A stretch of DNA of 64,000 bases from Ophioderma brevispina (Eukaryota; Echinodermata; Ophiuroidea; Amphilepidida; Ophiodermatidae), in the NCBI GenBank assembly GCA_023653785.1, contig JAMKCH010079093.1, forward strand, positions 344,549 through 408,548, in the 5' to 3' direction. Position numbers and translations under genes: made by a program. The notes beneath the pieces are model-generated. The model was given only the letters and a program-made list of their open reading frames with translations. It was not told where the DNA came from and did not search any database. Positions 58,289 through 64,000 of this stretch are shown piece after piece. Numbering within the stretch: position 1 is the stretch's first letter; each line of letters begins with the position of its first letter.

Positions 58289-59526
58289 TCACTCCAATAA
58301 GAGTAAGCAATCACTCCATCCTCAAAAGAGCGAAACTCCAAGTAGAGAATCAGTCCAAAAGAGCGAAACTCCAAAAGAGAGAAAAAACATCACTCCAAAA
58401 GAGCGAAACTCCAAAAGAGAGAAAATCACTCCAAAAGAGAGAAACCCAAAAGAGGAGAAAATCACTCCAAAAGAGAGAAACCCCAAAAGAGAGAAAATCA
58501 CTCAAAAAGAGCGCACACTCCAAAAGAGAGAAATCACTCCAAAAGAGCGAAAACTCACAAAAGAGAGAAAATTCACTCCAAAAGAGCGAAACTCCAAAAG
58601 AGAGAAAAAAAAAAACCCCAAAAGAGAGAAAATCCACTCCAAACGGAGCGAACTCAAAAAGAGAGAAAATCACTCAAAAAGAGCGAAAACTCAATAGGAG
58701 AAAAACTCACTCCAAAATGAGCGAAAAACTACACCAAAAGAGAGCAAATCATCCAAAAAGAGAGAAACCCCAAAAGAGAGAAAAGCACTCCAAAAGAGAG
58801 AAATCACTCAAAAGAGCGAAAAACGCCAAAAGAGAGAAATTCACTCCAAAAGAGCGAAAATCCAAAAGAGAGAAACCCCAAAAGAGAGAAAATAACTCCA
58901 AAAGAGCGAAACTCCAAAGAGAGAAAATCACTCCAAAGAGCGAAACTCCAAAAGAGAGAACCCCAAAAGAGAGAAAATCACTCCAAAAGAGCGAAACCCC
59001 AAAAGGAGAAAATCCACTACCAAAAAGAGCGAAACTCCAAAGAGAGAAAATCACTCAAACGAGCGAACACTCCAAAAAGAGAGCAAAATCCTTCCAAAAG
59101 AGCGAAACTCCAAAAGAGAGAAAACCCCAAAAGAGAGAAAATCACTCCAAAAGAGCGAAACTACCAAAGAGAGAAAATCACTCCAAAAAGAGCGGAACAC
59201 TCCAAAAAGGAGAGAACCCCAAAAGAGAGAAAATCACTCCAAAAGAGCCGAAAACCCCAAAAAGAGAGGAAAAAATCACCAAAAGAGCGGAAAAACTCCA
59301 AAAGAGAGAAAATCACTCCAAAAGAGCGAAATTCCAAAATAGAAGGAAAATCACTCCAAAGAGCGAAACTCCCCAAAAGAGAGAAAATGCACCTCCAAAA
59401 GGCGAAACTTCCAAAAGAGAGAAAACACTCCAAAAGAGAGAAACCCCAAAGCGCAGGAAATCACTCCAAAAAGAGCGAAACTCAAAAGAGAGAAAATCAC
59501 TCCAAAAAGAGCGGAAAACTCCAAAC
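58289..59526 (+). repeat. 36-bp minisatellite, expanded array (~34 units)
   Basis: Each unit is two ~18-base halves, ACTCCAAAAGAGCGAA and ACTCCAAAAGAGAGAAAATC, with small indels. Because 36 is divisible by three, both strands stay open. The plus strand gives a 443-codon K/R/E-rich frame (58204-59535) and the minus strand several F/L/S-rich frames (58350-59587). All are artefacts of the array. The paralog at 36862-36960 has under three units between the same flanks. Confidence 0.95.
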
Positions 59527-61130
59527 GATGTTTAAATTTCAATTCTGTAGGATTGCTTACAGTGGTCATCCTTAAAGAGTAATCCACCCGAAAGAGTTAA
59601 ATTTTACTCGGTAAAGATTGCTACATAGATCAGTCTTATCTCAAGGTATTCTTTCTGTAGGGAAATAAGGGACCGAATGGAAAATCATTTGCCTTAGAAT
59701 CATTGACAGAAAGTAGTCTTAAACATCTCCCTTCAGAAGTCAAAGTTCACATTCATTATGGTTAGTGTCTATGAATCCTGAATAATGAATCGCCGTGGTT
59801 ATTGAAATAATTTTGTAAACTGACTACGGTAAGGTTGCGTTGAATATGCTATAAAGTCACTCGCGAATGTCTACGTCACGGATATGAAATTTCATGGCCA
59901 CGCAGTAACCTAGCGGGATCTACACTGTTGAAATATTGAAAATTAATATTCCTTCAGGCGATTTTACGAATTGGTTGGTCGTAAATTGGTTCCAGCGGTG
60001 GAAACATAAAGAGGAACCTCAGATTGGTTATATTTCCTTTAATGTGCTTGTAGTTCGAACTGTAACTGTTGCTAGACAAAAAGGTGTCTGGATCCAAATG
60101 CACCATTTTATTCCCATTGCTTTATTCATAATTCTGCAATCGACTCTGATATTGTAATGGCTACATCTAAAAAGCTAGGGCATATCTCTTGTATTACTTA
60201 CCCGGCAATTGAGTAGTAGAGAAATTGATACTCTACACGGCACTTATCAAGACAGAAAAAGGCGTCAACCCAGTTCCCCCCATAGTCAAATTTTCCTTTT
60301 TGAAAGTTAATATTATGCGCTTTTATTTATACACTGTGTAATATATAAAAGCAGATGAACCTTTTATCCTTCAAAGCTCCCCATTATTGCTGTAATCTTT
60401 GACAAAAAAATAGCATAATACCCTAATACTCGATTTCGGAATTGAAATTGAATCAAAGCCATTCCCGTGAACCGCAGCGATTACTTTTTAATCAATATAA
60501 ACAGCACTTGAAAACTTTTTAGAGTTCTTTCACAATGTATAAACAAGATGCTTGTAGAATGCGCACGTTCTACAAACAGACAGTAGGAGGGGATTTTAAA
60601 TTTTCCAATCACTTATCTTTCTTGAGTCCCTTCCAGCTACATGTCAAAATCTATACAACATTTAAACATTGAAATATAAACACAACATCAGCCTTCTCAG
60701 CTTATAGTTTGATTGTGATGTTAGTACGCGGCGCTGCTTGATTTCTAGATATTCTGGAAAATACGATTATTGAGCATTTGGCTTGAGTTTCCTGGAATAT
60801 GGATCTGCATTCATTCGTTTTTGATATTTCTTTGTTCAATGCACTATTTCTCAGGGTGGACATGTTTCTGAAATGGCAAAAGAAATGGTTGACCTCATAT
60901 CCAAGGTTTTTATCCTTTGTACATTTCTATCATGTATTTTTGAGATTAACCTACACCTTTCATGCCTTTCATGTCCCGGTCAGTTTGTATATATCAATTA
61001 CTTTTGGTGAATAGTCCTAGGAGATATGTTTTTCACACCTTGGCCTCATCCCACTTTTTGATGTAACACCAGGTCTCTTGCGCGAGGTGTTTTGGACCTT
61101 CCATTTCTCAATATGGCTACGCAATAGCCT
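59527..61130. other. Duplicated non-coding DNA
   Basis: Counterpart of 36961-38510. No conserved reading frame, nothing recognised. Confidence 0.6.
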
Positions 61131-62019
61131 TTAACAGTTCATAGAACTATGCTTCATATAAATGGAGATGTTTTGATTTGTGGATCTCAAAGTGGTGATA
61201 TCCATGATCAGCTTCGTTTGTGAATACCTTTGCTTTTGAGTTTGGTTGATTGATAGAGACTAAGACAGATAGTTTCAAAGAATCGATCAACAAAAATCAC
61301 ATTTTGTTGGTTTTTGTGCCAACGGGAATGGTGACTGTCTTGGCCCAAAGATCTGCAAATCTTCTCATTTCGATTAAATCCGGTGTACAGGTAAGCCAAT
61401 ATTGTCACCACAAATCCTTGCTACACTCCCGGATCTCGCTCATGACATAAAACCCTCCTAAGAAAGGATTTTCCCTGTCGAACAAAGATTAGAATTACTT
61501 GAACCGAGCAGTTTCAAATCCGTTTCAAAGCATCATAGGCTGATTTAAGACAAATATAATCAAAGTTTTTATAGCATACTGGAATGTGCTTAGAAACACA
61601 CAACAGTATCCGCTAAGTCGCCATAAGGCAATATTGTTGAAATGAAGAAGGATTTAGCCACAGCGGCAGAAACCATGGTTTTGGTTTAAAATGCAGGGTA
61701 TCTGATCCTGACTGCAATCGCATCAAATTAGTTGTCATTCAAATGAACCCCGGTAGCCTTGTGGGGTCAATTATCGCAAATCTTCTGGAGGGCCTGCTAC
61801 GGATCTGATTGAACGCTAAACCAATAACCGCGGTCGCGAGTCCTTCTTGGTGGCCTCAATATGAACAATTCTGTCTTTACAGAAACATAAATTATAAAAG
61901 GGCAACATAGTTACAGTTGTTTGTTTTCCCGTGTGGATTTTTGTGCCAAAACTGATTTTATAGCATGACTTGTCAATTTTGGGGGGCTGATTTCAAAAAT
62001 ATTAGTGGCCATTTTTTTA

Positions 62020-62525
62020 ACCACGCCTCAGTCGCATTTTGGATTTCAAAATGGCCGCCATTTTTCAGTAATTTTGTCCTTATCCGGCTATCAGGAGCAA
62101 CATTAGAGGAGTAAAATTGGTGGCAATACCATGTTGTTGATACCAGGGATTCCATTGAAAGCATCGTCTACTTGTAACTGATTGGTTGGCTGCCATCTTG
62201 AATTTCAAAATGGCCGCCATTTTAAATTATGTTATGTCCTATATCTTGGCGAGTGACCCAACCGGAGAGAGTAAAAGGTGGTGGCAATTACCCATGTTTG
62301 TGATACTAGGCATTCCATTAACAGCATGGCTTTATCTTGCCGCCATCTGGATTTCAAAAGGGTCGCCATATCTAATACACTTGTTTTTTAAATTTCAGCA
62401 TACCAGTAATAAAAGCAGTTTAAAAATGGTAGCATTGCAGGTACTATGATGATATTCCAAATCACTGCATGCCATTATTTCAAACTCAGCCACGATGGAA
62501 GATTTCAAATGACCGCCACTATACA
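62020..62525 (+). repeat. Diverged tandem repeat, ~165-bp unit, three copies
   Basis: Each unit carries GGATTTCAAAATGGCCGCCAT, then an AGAGGAGTAAAATTGGTGGC-like stretch, ACCATG, and a GGCATTCCATT-like stretch. They start near 62035, 62200 and 62350. The junctions hold inverted motifs, e.g. GGCTGCCATCTTGAATTTC with CAAAATGGCCGCC. The same palindromic motif occurs in FB1 (11332, 12515), so this may be part of a related element. Confidence 0.75.
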
Positions 62526-62880
62526 ATTTTTATGTGTTGATTAATAATGTAATGTCAGTGAAATGTACCCAAATATCAGTATCTTAAAGTACAGATTTAC
62601 TATTATTTAAACAATATCCTGAAAACAAAAAACAAAAAAAAAAAATACCTGACTTTGATCTTGGATGGTTCTTTTCAGTACATAAAGGGATTATTTGCAC
62701 CATACTGCGTGATTTCGGAAACTTTATTTGAGGTGTAGTCATTAATCAAATATGTTCGTGAAGCAAAGAAGTAAATACTTTCTGTTATTCCACATTTTGA
62801 GAACACAAACACTTTTCTCATGCAAACTTGACTAAAATAAAAGAGGATGTTTTTTTTCATTCCATCACAAGAAAAACAAA
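62526..62880. other. Unassigned AT-rich spacer
   Basis: It includes an A-rich tract (62621-62645). Nothing recognised. Confidence 0.5.
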
Positions 62881-63330
62881 ATGAGGCTATTGAAATTCAT
62901 TAGAGGCTACATGACTACATGGGTTACCAAGTACCTAGTCAGGATAGATCTTAAGTTCTTCAGGGCAAGTGTAGAGAGTATACTCATTATGGAGCTGAGA
63001 CCATTACCATTACCCAAAAAGCTGAGGAAGGGATCACTGGCGTATAATACAACTTTTAGAAGAGACTTAAAATCAGTAGGGTATCATATTTCACACGAGG
63101 TAAAGGTGTCATACCCACTCCTCATCAGAAACAATTAAAAAGAGAGTCTCCAGTTTGCAGGTCACTGCTTGCGGACAACTGACCAACCTCACCTGATTCT
63201 GCGCCACCAACTGGAGAAGAATTAGCGTGGCAGGAACTAAGTTATCCTGATGTCATTACTAAAGATATTGGATTGTATCGCAAGTGAAATCCGCAACTCA
63301 TGAGGATAAGGCCAAGAAAAAAACAAGTTT
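62881..63330 (+). pseudogene. LINE reverse transcriptase, C-terminal fragment
   Basis: LVRIDLKFFRASVESIL, then LPKKLRKGSLAYNTTF-RRDLKSV and, after a stop, SLQFAGHCLRTTDQPHL follow the order FRASVESILLYGSETWTLT, K-LDG-YTR-LRRVL and RRLQFAGHC found in a widespread group of animal non-LTR elements. The palm domain is absent, stops separate the pieces, and the residues corresponding to YGSETW are altered (MELRPLP). It is a 5'-truncated, inactive copy. Confidence 0.8.
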
Positions 63331-63610
63331 GTATCAGAAGGACCGCGGGCATAAGGTTTAAAAATGGCTTTTTGACGCTATTTTTTTTTTAGGTTTTACT
63401 CACTTTTCATTTTTTTGTAAAAAAAAATCAAGGAAAAAAATGAAAAATTGGCCCGAATCGGGGGGGGGGGGGGGCCCGAAAAAAAAAAAACAAAAATTGA
63501 AAAAAGGGGCCAAAAATGCAGTAAAAAAAAAGAAGAAAAACTGCATTCGCATTAGCATTTTCACATTTCTTCTGAGACAAACTTGTTTTTTTTGCCTACG
63601 GCAACCTGAG
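63310..63610. repeat. Homopolymer-rich inverted segment
   Basis: AAAAACAAGTTTGTATCAGAAG (63318) is mirrored by CTTCTGAGACAAACTTGTTTT (63570-63590). Between them lie long A tracts, a 14-G run (63460-63473) and GGCCC/GGGCC pieces. It may be a small foldback or a region of unreliable base calls. Bases 63611-63923 hold nothing I recognise. Confidence 0.5.
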
Positions 63611-63923
63611 TACAAATTTGTCTCAGCTGCTTCGACGTTCCGTCTACGGATGGACAGTGATGATGAGTCAGGATAGCCCTTCTGGACTTGTTCGTTAGTA
63701 ATCAAATGGTTACAAAGTCACTGCATGTACAGAGCGCTGTTCTTGGCATATGTGCTGCATTTGCTGTTCTTAACTTACACATGCACAAAAAGTTTTCAAA
63801 AATTTAACATGATGTTATAGGTCGAAACTATCCTCACGAAATTTATGGAATACACCACTGTAACAGCTTGAATCTAGGTTTTATCCACCTTAATCTTAGA
63901 TATGTCAGCAATTTTCCCGCCCC

Positions 63924-64000
63924 AATAATAATAATTAATAATAATTGAATATTTTAACGCGCGACATATCCACGGAAACGTGCTCAAGGCGCTGTGTCGG
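63924..64000 (-). mobile_element. Retroposon 3' tail, cut by window end
   Basis: On the minus strand, GACACAGCGCCTTGAGCACG, then GCGCGTTAAAATATTC and an ATT microsatellite resemble the GCGC-type tails of the SINEs and LINE at 31661, 8590 and 42950. The body lies outside the window. Confidence 0.5.

Larger units (their letters stand above)
52415..61880 (+). repeat. Segmental duplication X, copy 2
   Basis: Collinear with 35681-40575 (piecewise matches given there). It is nearly twice as long because of 53586-58270 (RTE 3' remnant, LINE and flanks) and the expanded minisatellite. It lacks the palindromic element, giving the empty site at 61131. Confidence 0.9.

Noticed and set aside
58289..59526. 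CRISPR-like array
   Set aside because: Units are contiguous with no unique spacers, and the setting is an animal genome. It is a minisatellite.
58204..59535. 443-codon ORF, the longest in the window, K/R/E-rich
   Set aside because: It lies almost wholly within the 36-bp minisatellite. The repeat length is a multiple of three and has no stops, so the frame is automatic. The minus strand is equally open.

Overview
This is AT-rich, intron-poor-looking animal DNA, and I could not identify any host gene with confidence. All recognisable coding sequence is the remains of non-LTR retrotransposons (CR1/L2-like, Jockey-like and RTE-like reverse transcriptases), nearly all broken by stops and frameshifts. 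tRNA-headed SINEs ending in a GCGCTATATAAAT-type tail, many MITE-like elements and long foldback elements fit a repeat-rich marine invertebrate (echinoderm, hemichordate or cephalochordate would suit). That placement is an inference from repeat style, not from a gene.

The layout is dominated by segmental duplication. Call the blocks a to h. They run a (1215-2045), b (3510-5160), then c-h (5975-17690). Block c-h is repeated directly in tandem as c'-h' (17712-30556), followed by second copies a' (31390-32207) and b' (32600-34250). A separate direct duplication pairs 35681-40575 with 52415-61880. The copies differ by many substitutions and small indels. They also differ by whole mobile elements present in one copy and absent from the other, so each copy serves as an empty-site control for the other.

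Reading the copies against each other gives the most useful results. A ~1.3 kb element is inserted twice (14248-15599 and, inverted, 19669-20935). It has a 12-bp terminal inverted repeat GGGCCATTCTTC, a 4-bp target duplication (TAAA; ATTA), an intact empty site in the paralogous copy each time, and six copies of a 15-bp dyad motif related to GGTCACGTGTGTGAC. An ~0.9 kb near-palindromic element (38511-39403) sits at a TTAA-like site that is empty at 61131. Two large foldback elements of one family (11175-12696 and 23193-24404) were inserted ~160 bp apart in sister duplicons. A third foldback type lies at 41723-42402. A 205-bp hAT-like MITE (49479-49683) has a perfect 8-bp target duplication. 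A 36-bp minisatellite has ~34 units at 58289-59526 but under three in its paralog at 36862-36960, and it creates a spurious 443-codon open frame.

The right-hand third carries a nearly complete but decayed EN+RT LINE on the minus strand (53840-57900), inserted beside an older RTE copy, plus two further 5'-truncated LINE ends (50608-51740 minus; 62881-63330 plus). One weak candidate host feature is a signal-peptide-like first exon at 49093-49192. Nothing here works together as a pathway; the window reads as a nested record of transposition and duplication.
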